DNA of 64,000 nucleotides, from contig NZ_PYPS01000001.1 of assembly GCF_003027925.1 (NCBI RefSeq), positions 310,001 to 374,000 on the forward strand. The letters run 5' to 3'. The position numbers were made by a program, and so were the translations under genes. Source of the stretch: Micromonospora sp. RP3T. GTDB lineage: Bacteria; Actinomycetota; Actinomycetes; Mycobacteriales; Micromonosporaceae. The notes under the pieces were generated by a model, which did not search any database, was not told the origin of the DNA, and saw nothing but the letters and a program-made list of their open reading frames with translations. Within the stretch, counting starts at the first letter, position 1, and each line of letters opens with the position of its first letter. This document shows, piece after piece, positions 26,122-35,332 of this stretch.

Positions 26122-26323
26122 GGGAAACCCCTCGCTCGCCCGGCGTGGCGCGGTGGCGATGTCATCGAGCATCGACGGCGGGTTGAAGGCGGGGGTGGCG
26201 GCCGGTTCGGGGCGGTCAGCAGCGCCTCGTCGGGGTGGCGGTGGACCGCCGGTGGTCGGGCCGTCGATCGGTGACCTTCGGGCGGGCCCGGACCGAACCC
26301 GGGCCGGCACCGACCGGACACGG

Positions 26324-27124
26324 TCATCGCCGGTCGTGGGTACGGCCGGTGACCAGCAGCATGCTGAGGTCCTCTTCGCGCAGCGGTGGCTCGGCGCGTA
26401 CCTCGTGGAGAGCCAGGTCGTCCGCGCCGGCTCCGACCGTGGCCGCCACGTCGTCGGCTCGTAACGTCACGGCCGGGAAGTAGTGCTCGCCGACGAGGTA
26501 ACCGCGGGAGCCGAGCATGAAGCCCGCGGCAAACGGCGACCCGGGTCGAAGGGCCCCGAGGAACCGGGCGATCGCACGCTCGAACTCCGCCGCGTCCGAG
26601 GAGATCGAGCACGCCACGAAGAACATCGTTCCCGCGTCCCAGCTCTGCGCCGGCAGATCGAAGACGCTCATCCTGTGCACCCGGCCCACCCGCGCGAGAC
26701 GGCGCCGCGGATCGGCCACCGCCGAGTACGCCGGCTGCTCCGCGCACACCTGCCAGAAGGGGTCCCAGGACGCGTCGTAGCCGTCGAGCTGGGTACGGAG
26801 CCAGTCGACGTTGGCGGCGGACCATTCGCACAGGTCGAGGCGCTCCGCAAACGGCAGCATGGCCAGTGCCGGGTAGAGGTTCGCGCCCGAACCCGCGTCC
26901 AGGCACCGGGCGTCGGACAGCTCCGCCGCCGCGAAGAAGTCCCGGAGATGGCGCAGGATCTCGCGGTCGTCGGTGCGCAGGGTCACGTAGTTCGACCTCA
27001 GGTACGACCGCGGATCGAAGGTGTCCCAGTCGATCTCCGAGTTGTGCCTAGGGTGGGACCAGTCCGGTGCGAGTCCGGCGGGCTCCGGCTGGTACGCAGA
27101 GCCGTCCACGGGGGTCGATGCCAT
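26324..27124 (-). CDS. SCO2525-family SAM-dependent methyltransferase
   Basis: A 266-residue methyltransferase of the NNMT/PNMT-like type. SAM motif I is CLDAGSGANLYPAL, followed by an acidic residue in RLDLCEWSAANVDWLR. The N-terminus contains WDTFDPRSYLRSNYVTLRTDDREIL, also typical of this group. It is the first gene of the minus-strand set (methyltransferase, P-loop protein, SCO2522-like protein). About 200 bases separate it from the P-loop gene. The substrate is unknown. Confidence 0.83.
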   Translation of the reverse strand: MASTPVDGSAYQPEPAGLAPDWSHPRHNSEIDWDTFDPRSYLRSNYVTLRTDDREILRHLRDFFAAAELSDARCLDAGSGANLYPALAMLPFAERLDLCEWSAANVDWLRTQLDGYDASWDPFWQVCAEQPAYSAVADPRRRLARVGRVHRMSVFDLPAQSWDAGTMFFVACSISSDAAEFERAIARFLGALRPGSPFAAGFMLGSRGYLVGEHYFPAVTLRADDVAATVGAGADDLALHEVRAEPPLREEDLSMLLVTGRTHDRR

Positions 27125-27324
27125 CCGCCTGCCTCCACGACTGGCCGGTGCTCCGGCGACTGTCCGATATCGGAAGTCTCGATGCCAACTTTGTATCCGA
27201 CGCGGTAGCGCACCGCAAGGGACGCCGCAGCCCGGTGCGCAGGCCACGGCGGCGCTGGTGCCGGCGGCGCTGGTGCCGGCGGAGGTGGGAGCGGACACCG
27301 TGGGTGCTGATTCTCCGCGAGCCC

Positions 27325-27330
27325 TAGGCT
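27325..27330 (+). promoter_or_regulatory. Leaderless-type -10 box (TAGGCT) for the sensor kinase gene
   Basis: TAGGCT lies 7 bases before the ATG at 27338. The following CGATGCG and absence of a ribosome site fit a leaderless start. The next operon (29281) repeats the same arrangement. Confidence 0.5.
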
Positions 27331-27337
27331 CGATGCG

Positions 27338-28513
27338 ATGAGTCGGACAACCGAGCCCCCGCGTCGGACCCTCCGGGAGGCGGTGGACGACCGGGTGGTC
27401 GACGCCACCCTGATCGTGCTGGCCGGTGCGGTCGGACTGATCTCGGTGGTCTCCCAGGTCAACGACGCGGTGCCGGGCTCCGCCTGGATCCGGTACGCGG
27501 ACTGGGCCACCGGGATGCTCGGCGCTCTGGCGCTGTGGTGGCGGCGCCGGTTCCCGGTCGTGCTCGGCGCTGTCCTGGCCGTGGCGAGTTCGTTCTCGGA
27601 GACGGTCGCTCCGGCCGCGATCGTCGCGTTGTTCACCGTCGCGGTGCATCGCTCCACCAGGGCGACGGTCGCGGTGTGTGCGGTCAGCCTGGCCGCGCTC
27701 ACCGGTTACCAGTTGCAGTGGCCCGAGACGGCGGCACCGCCGATGACGGTGTTCGTCATCATCGGGCTGGGGAACCTCGCCATCGTGGCGTGGGGGCTGT
27801 CCGTACGCAGCCGCCGGGCGCTGGTCGCCGCCCTGCGGGAGCGGGCGGCGGCGGCCGAGGTCGAGGCGCTGCTGCGGACCGAGCATGCGGCCCGGGAGGC
27901 CCGGGAGGCGCTCGCGCGGGAGATGCATGACGTCCTCGGACATCGGCTCTCGCTGCTCAGCGTCCATGCGGGCGCCCTCGCCTATTCGCGCGACGCGCCG
28001 GCCGAGGACCGGGCGCGGGCCGCCGAGGTGGTCCGCGAGAACGCGCACCGCGCCCTGCAGGACCTCCGCGAGGTGATCGGGGTGCTCCGGGCTCCCGTGG
28101 GTGAGCTGCCACTGCCGGGCGTCGAGAACATCCCGGAGCTGATCGACGAGGCCCGTCAGGCGGGCACGCCTGTCGAGTTACGGGACGAGGCGGGGGTGAC
28201 GACCGAGGACCGGAACCTCCCGGAGACGCAGGGTCGCACGCTCTACCGCCTCGTGCAGGAGGGCCTGACCAACGTACGCAAGCACGCGCCGGGTGCGCCG
28301 GTGGTGGTCCGCCTCACGGGACGGCCCGACGACCAGGTGACCGCCGAGGTGGTGAACGCGCCGCCGACGGTTCCGTCCTCGCGTCCCGATGGTTCCGGGG
28401 CGGGGCTGCGCGGGCTCGGAGAGCGCGCCCGGCTCGTGGGCGGGCAGCTCGACCACGGGCCGACCGACTCGGGCGGCTGGCGGCTCCGGCTGCGGTTACC
28501 CTGGCCGTCGTGA
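27338..28513 (+). CDS. Sensor histidine kinase, NarL/DesK (HisKA_3) type
   Basis: A 391-residue kinase. Residues 20-155 hold about five membrane helices with almost no extracytoplasmic loop, so the signal is likely sensed within the membrane. The dimerisation box REMHDVLGHRLSLLSVHAG has phospho-acceptor His197. The ATPase domain is short, with LYRLVQEGLTNVRKHAPGA and GSGAGLRGLGERARLVGG. It overlaps the response regulator gene by GTGA. Such pairs often respond to membrane or cell-wall stress. Confidence 0.93.
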   Translation: MSRTTEPPRRTLREAVDDRVVDATLIVLAGAVGLISVVSQVNDAVPGSAWIRYADWATGMLGALALWWRRRFPVVLGAVLAVASSFSETVAPAAIVALFTVAVHRSTRATVAVCAVSLAALTGYQLQWPETAAPPMTVFVIIGLGNLAIVAWGLSVRSRRALVAALRERAAAAEVEALLRTEHAAREAREALAREMHDVLGHRLSLLSVHAGALAYSRDAPAEDRARAAEVVRENAHRALQDLREVIGVLRAPVGELPLPGVENIPELIDEARQAGTPVELRDEAGVTTEDRNLPETQGRTLYRLVQEGLTNVRKHAPGAPVVVRLTGRPDDQVTAEVVNAPPTVPSSRPDGSGAGLRGLGERARLVGGQLDHGPTDSGGWRLRLRLPWPS

Positions 28514-29217
28514 CCCTTCTCCCGCCGGCCGACGGCACGCCTGCCGGGGACGGGCCGGTCATCGACGTGCTGGTCGCCGACGACGACCCGGTGGTCCGGT
28601 TCGGGCTGAAGATGATGCTGAGCGGGGCGCCCGACCTGCGGGTGGTGGCCGAGGCGAGCGACGGCGCGGAGGCGGTGGAGTTGGCCCGACGCCACCGGCC
28701 CGACGTGGTGCTGATGGACATCCGGATGCCCGGCACCGACGGGCTCACCGCCACGGAAACGCTGCGCGGGGGATCGTCCGCTCCGCAGGTCATCGTGTTC
28801 ACCACCTTCGACGCCGATGCCCATGTGCTGCGTGCCCTGCGGGCGGGCGCGGCCGGGTTCCTTCTGAAGGACACCCCGCCCGACGAGCTCGTCGTGGCGA
28901 TCCGGCACGCGGCGCAGGGACGTCCCGTGCTCTCGCCCGAGGTGATGCGTCGACTCATCGCGCGGGTCGCGGATTCGGAGCAGGACGGTCGGCAGCAGGC
29001 CGCCCGACGTCGTCTCGGCGTGCTCGCCGACCGGGAGCGGACGGTGGCGGCCGAGATCGGCGCCGGGCGCACCAACGCGGAGATCGCCGTGCGGCACCAC
29101 CTCGGCCTGACCACTGTCAAGACCCACGTGTCGGCGATCCTCACCAAGCTGGATCTCACCAACCGCGTACAGGTGGCACTGCTCGTGCAGGAGGCGGGAC
29201 TCGTTCCCCCGGATTGA
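28510..29217 (+). CDS. Response regulator, NarL/LuxR type
   Basis: A 235-residue regulator starting at GTG inside the kinase stop. The receiver has ADDDPVVRFGLKMML, phospho-acceptor Asp70 in VVLMDIRMPG and the Lys in FLLKDTPPDELV. The C-terminal LuxR helix-turn-helix reads LADRERTVAAEIGAGRTNAEIAVRHHLGLTTVKTHVSAIL. It is the cognate partner of the upstream kinase. The peptidase-like lipoprotein gene 76 bases downstream is a possible target. Confidence 0.94.
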   Translation: MTLLPPADGTPAGDGPVIDVLVADDDPVVRFGLKMMLSGAPDLRVVAEASDGAEAVELARRHRPDVVLMDIRMPGTDGLTATETLRGGSSAPQVIVFTTFDADAHVLRALRAGAAGFLLKDTPPDELVVAIRHAAQGRPVLSPEVMRRLIARVADSEQDGRQQAARRRLGVLADRERTVAAEIGAGRTNAEIAVRHHLGLTTVKTHVSAILTKLDLTNRVQVALLVQEAGLVPPD

Positions 29218-29280
29218 CCGCTCCTCCTTTGGTTCGGGGATCCGGAGCCTTGGTCGGATAACGGAGCCGGTTGGCCCGCC

Positions 29281-29286
29281 TAGCGT
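29281..29286 (+). promoter_or_regulatory. Leaderless-type -10 box (TAGCGT) for the peptidase-like gene
   Basis: TAGCGT lies 7 bases before the ATG at 29294. CCTAGCGTCGATGACATG closely mirrors CCTAGGCTCGATGCGATG of the kinase gene, which suggests the same promoter class. Confidence 0.5.
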
Positions 29287-29293
29287 CGATGAC

Positions 29294-30922
29294 ATGCGAC
29301 TCTCCCACCGACATATCAGCGTGTCACCCCGACCGCTACGGATCGCCGCGGCGCTGGCCGCCGCCGCGCTCGCCCTGACCGCTTGCACCGGTGGGGCCAG
29401 CACGGCGGCGGCGGACCGCGCCACGGAGACCGCCGGCCCGGCCGTGCCCGCGCCGACCCCGGCGCCGGCGCGGTGGGCGGAGTGCGGTCAGGGCCTCGAC
29501 TGCGCCACCGTCGAGGTGCCCCTGGAGTACGCGGACCCCGACGGCGAGCAGATCAAGCTCGCCGTGACCCGGCACCGTGCCACCGACCCGGCCCGACGCA
29601 TCGGCAGCCTGTTCATCAACCCGGGTGGTCCGGGGGTGCCGGCCACCGAGACGGTCGCGTCCATCGACACCGCCAACGACACGGGCCCCTATTCACCCGA
29701 CGTCGTCGCCCGGTTCGACGTCGTCGGCATGGACCCGCGCGGGGTCGGGAAGTCCGGCGCCGTGCGCTGCCTCACCGACGAGCAGCGCGCCGAGCAGGCA
29801 GCCGAGAACCGCGACCCCACCATCCCCGGCGGGAAGCCGTTCGGCACGCTGCTCACCGACGCCCGCACCGTCACGAAGGGCTGCCTGGCCCACCAGAGCC
29901 CCGAGTTCCTGGCGAGCCTGTCCACCGACAACGTGGCCCGGGACCTCGACCAGGTACGCGCCGCGCTCGGCGAGGAGAAGATCACCTTCTACGGCGCCTC
30001 CTACGGCACGGTCGTGGGACCGATGTACGCCACGCTCTTCCCCGACCGCGTACGCCAGATGGTGATCGACGCCCCGGTCGACACCAGCCTGTGGCAGAAC
30101 GACCCGCTGCGGCTGCTGGACGACGTCGCCCGCTCCAACGAGGAGACGCTCGACGCCTGGTTCAGGACCTGCCGTGCCGAAGGCGTGCGGGTGTGCGCCT
30201 TCGGCGACGGTGATCCGGAGGCCGCGCTCGACGCCCTGATCACCAAGCTGGAGGCGAAGCCGCTGCGGGTTCCCCCGGCGGAGGGCCTCACGCCGGGCGG
30301 CACGCTCGACGGGGCGATGGCCCTGGAAGCCGTACGGGCCGCGGCCGGCAACCGGGTGCTCTGGCCCACCCTCACCGCGGGCCTGCTCGCCGCGCAGCAG
30401 GGCAACGGCACGGCTCTGCACTTCCTGGTCTCAAGGATCACGGTCGCGCCGTTCGGTGGGCCGTTCGCGATCCTCCAGGAGCCGCACAACGCGGTCCGGT
30501 GCGTGGACTGGCCGAAGCTGGGCAAGCTGTCCGAGCATCACGCGGCGGCGAAGAAGATCGCCGAACGCGGGGAGCGGCTCGGCAGCCGGGCCGCCTACAG
30601 CGCGTTGAACTGTGCGCTGTGGCCGGTCGAGAACGAGGACCGCTTCACGCGGGAACTCACCGGCGCCGGCGCCCCGCCGATCCTGGTGGTCGGTGGCCGG
30701 CTGGACAACGTGTCCCCGTACCACTGGGCCGAGGCCATGGCGGAGCGGCTGGAGAACGCCGTCCTGCTCACCCGCGAGGGCGTCGCCCACACCTCTTACC
30801 GCACCAGCGGCCCGTGTATCGATGCCGCCATTGACGCCGCGTTGATCGATGGAAAGCTGCCAGCGGACGGCACCACCTGCGAGGCCGTGCCCCCGGCCAC
30901 CACCCGCCCGCCTGCCCGGTAG
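29294..30922 (+). CDS. Secreted lipoprotein peptidase-like alpha/beta hydrolase (tripeptidyl aminopeptidase type)
   Basis: A 542-residue exported protein. A signal peptide ends in lipobox LTAC (Cys about residue 31), predicting a lipid-anchored protein. The catalytic domain resembles Streptomyces tripeptidyl aminopeptidase/SlpD-E proteins: oxyanion NPGGPGVPA, VVGMDPRGVGKSG, nucleophile GASYGTVVG (Ser), acid near VVGGRLDNVSP and His in GVAHTSYRTSGPC. The C-terminal domain has paired cysteines. It would trim peptides outside the cell. It lies just after the two-component genes. Confidence 0.9.
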   Translation: MRLSHRHISVSPRPLRIAAALAAAALALTACTGGASTAAADRATETAGPAVPAPTPAPARWAECGQGLDCATVEVPLEYADPDGEQIKLAVTRHRATDPARRIGSLFINPGGPGVPATETVASIDTANDTGPYSPDVVARFDVVGMDPRGVGKSGAVRCLTDEQRAEQAAENRDPTIPGGKPFGTLLTDARTVTKGCLAHQSPEFLASLSTDNVARDLDQVRAALGEEKITFYGASYGTVVGPMYATLFPDRVRQMVIDAPVDTSLWQNDPLRLLDDVARSNEETLDAWFRTCRAEGVRVCAFGDGDPEAALDALITKLEAKPLRVPPAEGLTPGGTLDGAMALEAVRAAAGNRVLWPTLTAGLLAAQQGNGTALHFLVSRITVAPFGGPFAILQEPHNAVRCVDWPKLGKLSEHHAAAKKIAERGERLGSRAAYSALNCALWPVENEDRFTRELTGAGAPPILVVGGRLDNVSPYHWAEAMAERLENAVLLTREGVAHTSYRTSGPCIDAAIDAALIDGKLPADGTTCEAVPPATTRPPAR

Positions 30923-31182
30923 GCGCCGAACTGGCCGGATACGCCGTAGAGCCATCGCTGGATGAGCATGCTCCACGGAATGAGCAGGGCGAGGGAGAGC
31001 ATGGTGCTGGCCTGGTAGGGCGGCGTGTAGTCGGCGCCGCCCGGCCAGGTCGGTCGGGACCTTCTACCCGTCCGACTGGTCCCGATCGCCCTGCCGCGGG
31101 ATGGCTGGTGGTCGTAGCGTCCGAGCCAGGTGCACATGACCTGGAACGTGCGGGTCCGGCTGGTGCAGGCGGGTGAGCGGCG
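30923..31182 (-). other. Intergenic stretch with a possible remnant of a membrane protein gene
   Basis: No intact gene. On the minus strand a frame reads PYQASTMLSLALLIPWSMLI and then QRWLYGVSGQFGAY, which looks like the hydrophobic end of a membrane protein. It then runs without a stop into sequence antisense to the peptidase gene. It may be a decayed gene tail or chance. Confidence 0.2.
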
Positions 31183-31368
31183 ATGACGGGATCCGGCGGG
31201 TGGCTGTGGCCGCTGCTGATGGCGGCGGCGCCGATGTCGGTCGGTGGCGGGTCCGCGTGGCGGGTCCGGGCCGGCGGGCGGGACGTCGGCCGTCAGATTC
31301 ATCACGAGCGGTTCGTCTGCGCTGAGATGGACGACGACAAGTGCCATCGACGGGATGTGTCGTGGTGA
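31183..31368 (+). CDS. Possible 61-residue small protein coupled to the multicopper oxidase
   Basis: ATG-started frame whose stop overlaps the GTG of the oxidase gene (GTGA at 31365-31368), a spacing typical of real coupled genes. A hydrophobic N-terminal segment with GGWLWPLLMAAAPMSVGGG is followed by a polar tail containing FVCAEMDDDKCHRRD, with two cysteines and a histidine that could hold metal. It could be a small copper-handling membrane peptide or only a translated leader. The family is not recognised. Confidence 0.4.
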   Translation: MTGSGGWLWPLLMAAAPMSVGGGSAWRVRAGGRDVGRQIHHERFVCAEMDDDKCHRRDVSW

Positions 31369-32861
31369 CCGGGCCGCGGCGGGTTTCGCGTCGTCAGGTG
31401 CTTGTCGGCGCGGTGGGCGCGGTCGCGTTCGGTGCTGCCGTCAGCGGGTGGACGTGGGCCGTGGGCGGGTCCGCGCGGCTGGTCGCCCCGGACGGTACGG
31501 CGGCGGCCAGCGTCGAGGCGGCCCGCCGCCGTGCGGGTGGCCGGACGATCCCCGCGACACTGACACCTCGGCCGGTGAGTCTGGACCTGGGCGGTCCGAC
31601 CGTGTCCACCTGGGGTTACACCGACAGCCCGGACGGGCAGGTGATCCGGGCGCGCGCCGGTGACCTGCTGCGCGTCGAGGTGGACAACCGGCTGCCCGTG
31701 GACACCAGCGTGCACTGGCACGGGGTGGCGCTGCGCAACGACATGGACGGCGTGCCCGGCCTCACCCAGGCGCCCATCCCCGCCGGTGCCCGGCACACGT
31801 ACGCGTTCACCGTCCCCGACCCCGGCACGTACTTCTTCCATCCGCACACCGGACTGCAACTCGACCGGGCCCTGCACGGCGTCCTGATCGTGGACGACCC
31901 GGCCGAGCCGGGCCGCTACGACGCCGAGTGGATCGTCGTGCTCGACGACTGGGTCGACGGGACCGGCCGCACCCCGGACGAGGTCCTCACCGGGCTGCGG
32001 AGCATGGGAGCCATGGGCGACATGGCAATGGCCGGCGGTGGGACGGGCATGGAGCGGTACGTCTCGCCGCTACTCGGCGGCACAGGCGACGTCGCCTACC
32101 CCTGGTATCTGGTCAACGGCCGCGTCCCGACGGCCCCTGTCACGTTCACCGGCCGCCCTCGCCAGCGGGTGCGGCTGCGCCTGGTCAACGCCGCCGCCGA
32201 CACCGCCTTCCGGGTGGCGCTGGGCGGGCACCGGCTCACCCTCACCCACACCGACGGTTGGTCCGTCACCCCGACCGACGCCGACGCGCTGCTGCTGGGC
32301 ATGGGGGAGCGCGCCGATGTCACGGTCACCCTCGCCGACGGGGTGTTCCCGTTGGTCGCCTCGGCCGAGGGCAAGAGCGGGCAGGCGGTCGCCGTCGTGC
32401 GCACCGGCGCCGGCGACGCGCCGCCTGCCGACGCGCGTCCCGGCGAACTCGATCAAGCGGTCCTCGTCACCGGTGCTCAGCCCGTGCCCGACGCCGTTCG
32501 TCTTCCCGACCGCGCGGTGGACCGCACCCACGACCTGGTGCTCGACGGGGCGATGATGCCGTACCGGTGGACCATCAACGGCGCCGACTACGCGCACTCC
32601 GCACCGCTGACGGTGCGGCAGGGGGAACGGGTGCGGCTGCGGTTGATCAACCGCAGCGCCATGTTCCACCCCATGCACGTGCACGGGCACACCTTCGCCG
32701 TCGTCGGCTCAGGCACCCGCAAGGACACCGTCATCGTGCCCGCCCGACAGACCGTCACCGTCGACCTCGACGCCGACAACCCGGGTCAGTGGATGACCCA
32801 CTGCCACAACCCGTACCACGCCGAAACCGGCATGATGGTCAACCTGGCGTACCTGGCCTGA
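31365..32861 (+). CDS. Tat-exported multicopper oxidase
   Basis: A 498-residue precursor. A twin-arginine signal (RRVSRRQVLVGA) exports the folded protein. Copper ligands are complete: HWHG (117-120), HPH (159-161), HPMHVHGH near 430 and HCHNPYHAETGMM near the end, giving one type 1 and one trinuclear site. The three cupredoxin blocks are typical. GTG 31365 is chosen for its overlap with the small upstream frame; GTG 31362 and 31341 are alternatives. It probably oxidises Cu(I) outside the membrane as part of copper defence with the neighbouring DUF305 protein and CopB pump. Confidence 0.92.
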   Translation: MTGPRRVSRRQVLVGAVGAVAFGAAVSGWTWAVGGSARLVAPDGTAAASVEAARRRAGGRTIPATLTPRPVSLDLGGPTVSTWGYTDSPDGQVIRARAGDLLRVEVDNRLPVDTSVHWHGVALRNDMDGVPGLTQAPIPAGARHTYAFTVPDPGTYFFHPHTGLQLDRALHGVLIVDDPAEPGRYDAEWIVVLDDWVDGTGRTPDEVLTGLRSMGAMGDMAMAGGGTGMERYVSPLLGGTGDVAYPWYLVNGRVPTAPVTFTGRPRQRVRLRLVNAAADTAFRVALGGHRLTLTHTDGWSVTPTDADALLLGMGERADVTVTLADGVFPLVASAEGKSGQAVAVVRTGAGDAPPADARPGELDQAVLVTGAQPVPDAVRLPDRAVDRTHDLVLDGAMMPYRWTINGADYAHSAPLTVRQGERVRLRLINRSAMFHPMHVHGHTFAVVGSGTRKDTVIVPARQTVTVDLDADNPGQWMTHCHNPYHAETGMMVNLAYLA

Positions 32862-32872
32862 GCGCGGGCGGC

Positions 32873-32908
32873 GCGGTGGCCGGACGCCCACCCGGGTCCG
32901 GCCACCGC
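32873..32908. terminator. Perfect 13-bp hairpin between convergent genes
   Basis: GCGGTGGCCGGAC at 32873-32885 pairs exactly with 32896-32908. It lies between the oxidase and the convergent DUF305 gene and can end both transcripts. Confidence 0.75.
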
Positions 32909-32916
32909 GTTCCTGG

Positions 32917-33201
32917 TCAGATCCTGGCCAGGATGGACCTCATCGTGTCGATCTCGGTCTGCTGGCTGGTGCTGATCCGTTCCGCGAGGGCCTTCGCGTC
33001 GGTGTTGGCGTCCTGGGTGGCCTCCGTCCGGCCCATCGAGATCGCACCCTCGTGGTGGGCGATCATCATGGTGAGGAACTGCTTGTCGAAGTCCCGCCCC
33101 GAGGCCGCCGCCAGCGCCACCCCGAAGCCGCCGATGACCGCCAGGCACACCGCCCAGCCGGGCAGCACGCTACCGGCCACCCGTCCCCGATTGCCGGACA
33201 A
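32917..33201 (-). CDS. DUF305-family protein (short form)
   Basis: A 94-residue protein with the DUF305 core FDKQFLTMMIAHHEGAISMGRTE, including the HH pair, and the closing SQQTEIDTMRSILARI. DUF305 proteins are usually exported, ferritin-like, and found with copper genes. One N-terminal hydrophobic segment (about residues 10-32) could anchor it outside the cell. TTG 33201 is the only start that keeps this segment; it lies four bases after the CopB stop. It is about half the usual length, holding one His-pair core rather than two. Confidence 0.75.
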   Translation of the reverse strand: MSGNRGRVAGSVLPGWAVCLAVIGGFGVALAAASGRDFDKQFLTMMIAHHEGAISMGRTEATQDANTDAKALAERISTSQQTEIDTMRSILARI

Positions 33202-33205
33202 CCCG

Positions 33206-35308
33206 TCACTGCTGGTCCTGCGGGCGTAGCCGCACCCGGCGCAGCAGCTGGGCGTTGAGCGCCACCACGATCGTCGACGCTGACATCAGCACCGCGCCGA
33301 CGGCCGGACTGAGCGTCACACCCGCCCACGCCAGCGCGCCCGCCGCCAAGGGAAGAGCGACGACGTTGTAGCCGGCCGCCCAGGCCAGGTTCTGGATCAT
33401 CTTGCGGTACGAGGCGCGGGACAGGGCGATCACTCCCGTCACACCGCGCGGATCCGAGGAGGCCAGCACCACCCCGGCCGACTCGATGGCCACATCGGTG
33501 CCGGCGCCGATGGCGATGCCCACGTCGGCCCGCGCCAGCGCCGGGGCGTCGTTCACCCCGTCGCCGACCATCGCCACCCGCAGGCCCCGCCGCTGCAGGT
33601 CCGCCACCGCGTCGTCCTTGTCCGCCGGCAGCACCTCGGCGAAGACCTCGTCCTCGCCGGGCCGGAAGCCGAGATCGGCGGCGACCGCCTCGGCGACCGG
33701 CCGCGCGTCACCGGTGATCATCACGATCTTCCGGACTCCCCGGTCGCGCAGGTCGGCGATCGCCTGCCGGGCCTCCGGGCGGACCTCGTCCTCCAGCGCG
33801 AGACTGCCGACCACGACGGCCCGGCCGTCGCCGTCGCCGTCGACGCGCAGCAGGTGCAGCACCGCCGCTCCTCGGTCGGACCACTCCCGCTGGTGGCGGG
33901 CCAGATCGTCGGGTACCGCCGCGTCCAGTTCGCGCAGCAGCGCCGGGCCACCGACCGCGTACGTCGTGCCGTCGACCTCAGCCCGCACGCCCCGGCCGGT
34001 CAGGGACCGGAATCCCGACGCCCGCCGGGACATCTGCCGCTGCTGCGCGGCGGCGACGATGGCCCGCGCCAGAGGGTGCTCGCTGTCGGCCTCGACCGCG
34101 GCGGCGACGGCGAGCACCTCGTCGTCGGAGACGTCGCCCACTCCGGCGACCCCGGTCACCGCGTGCTCGCCGCGGGTCAGGGTGCCGGTCTTGTCGAACA
34201 GCACCGCGTCCACCGTGCGCATCCGCTCCAGGGCGAGCCGATCCTTCACCAGGATGCCGCCCTTGGCCGCCACCGCGGTGGACAGGGCGATGACCAACGG
34301 AATGGCCAGGCCGAGGGCGTGCGGGCAGGCGATCACCAGCACCGTCACGGTGCGGACCACCGCCTCGTCGAGGTTCCCGACCAGGGTCCACACCACGAGG
34401 GTGACCACGGCGGTGGCGGTGGCGATGTAGAAGAGCCAGGCGGCGAACCGGTCCGCGAGCACCTGCGCCCGCCCACTGGACTGCTGCGCCTGCGCCACCA
34501 GCCGCTGGATGCCCGCGAGCGCGGTGTCGTCGCCGACCGCGTCCACCCGGACCCGGATCGCCGCGTCGGTGGCCACCGTGCCGGCCACCACCCGGTCCCC
34601 GACGCCCCGGGCGACCGGCCTCGACTCCCCGGTGATCATCGACTCGTCCAGCTCGGCGCCGCCGTCGATCACCTGCCCGTCGGCCGGTACCCGCCCGCCC
34701 GGCCGGACCAGCACCACGTCGCCGAGCCGCAGATCGGTCACCGACACCCGGTGTGGCTCGCCGTCGTCGCCGATGCGTTCCGCGTCGTCGGGCAGCAGCG
34801 CGGCGAGGGCCGCAAGCGCCCCCTGGGCCTGGCCGATCGCCTTCATCTCCTGCCAGTGGCCGAGCAGCATGATGGTCACCAGGGCGGCCAACTCCCACCA
34901 GAAGTCCAGGTCGAAGGCCCCGAGCGCGGTCGCCAGCGAGGCCACGTAGGCCACGCTGATCGCCATCGCGATCAGCAGCATCATCCCCGGCGCCCGGTCC
35001 CGCACCTCCCGCACCGCGCCCTGCAGGAACGGCCAGCCACCGTACGCGAACACCACGGTCCCCAGCACCGGCCCGACCAGGCCGATGCCCGGAAAGTCGA
35101 GCCGGTAGCCGAACCAGTCCATCACCATGTGACTCGTCGCCACGATCGGCACGGTGAGCGCGAGGCTCAGCCAGAACTTGCGACGGAACGCCTCCGGATC
35201 GTGCCCTGCGTGCTTGTCGTGCCCGCCGTGATCCCCCTGCCCGGACGTGCCGTGCCGCTGGCCCGCAGCTGCCGGGTGATCGCCGTATTGATGCGCGTCG
35301 TGGGACAT
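33206..35308 (-). CDS. copB: CopB-type copper/silver P-type ATPase
   Basis: A 700-residue P1B-ATPase. The N-terminus is His-rich (HDAHQYGDH, GDHGGHDKHAGHD) instead of carrying CxxC domains. The membrane metal site is ACPHALGLAIPL, the CPH motif of CopB (P1B-3) pumps. Other motifs are MITGESRP, DKTGTLT, SEHPLARAI and MVGDGVNDAPAL. It should export copper or silver ions from the cell. A CsoR-type palindrome lies 25 bases upstream of the ATG, and the DUF305 gene follows at once. Confidence 0.94.
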   Translation of the reverse strand: MSHDAHQYGDHPAAAGQRHGTSGQGDHGGHDKHAGHDPEAFRRKFWLSLALTVPIVATSHMVMDWFGYRLDFPGIGLVGPVLGTVVFAYGGWPFLQGAVREVRDRAPGMMLLIAMAISVAYVASLATALGAFDLDFWWELAALVTIMLLGHWQEMKAIGQAQGALAALAALLPDDAERIGDDGEPHRVSVTDLRLGDVVLVRPGGRVPADGQVIDGGAELDESMITGESRPVARGVGDRVVAGTVATDAAIRVRVDAVGDDTALAGIQRLVAQAQQSSGRAQVLADRFAAWLFYIATATAVVTLVVWTLVGNLDEAVVRTVTVLVIACPHALGLAIPLVIALSTAVAAKGGILVKDRLALERMRTVDAVLFDKTGTLTRGEHAVTGVAGVGDVSDDEVLAVAAAVEADSEHPLARAIVAAAQQRQMSRRASGFRSLTGRGVRAEVDGTTYAVGGPALLRELDAAVPDDLARHQREWSDRGAAVLHLLRVDGDGDGRAVVVGSLALEDEVRPEARQAIADLRDRGVRKIVMITGDARPVAEAVAADLGFRPGEDEVFAEVLPADKDDAVADLQRRGLRVAMVGDGVNDAPALARADVGIAIGAGTDVAIESAGVVLASSDPRGVTGVIALSRASYRKMIQNLAWAAGYNVVALPLAAGALAWAGVTLSPAVGAVLMSASTIVVALNAQLLRRVRLRPQDQQ

Positions 35309-35332
35309 CGTCTCGCCTCCTCACCGTCACCC

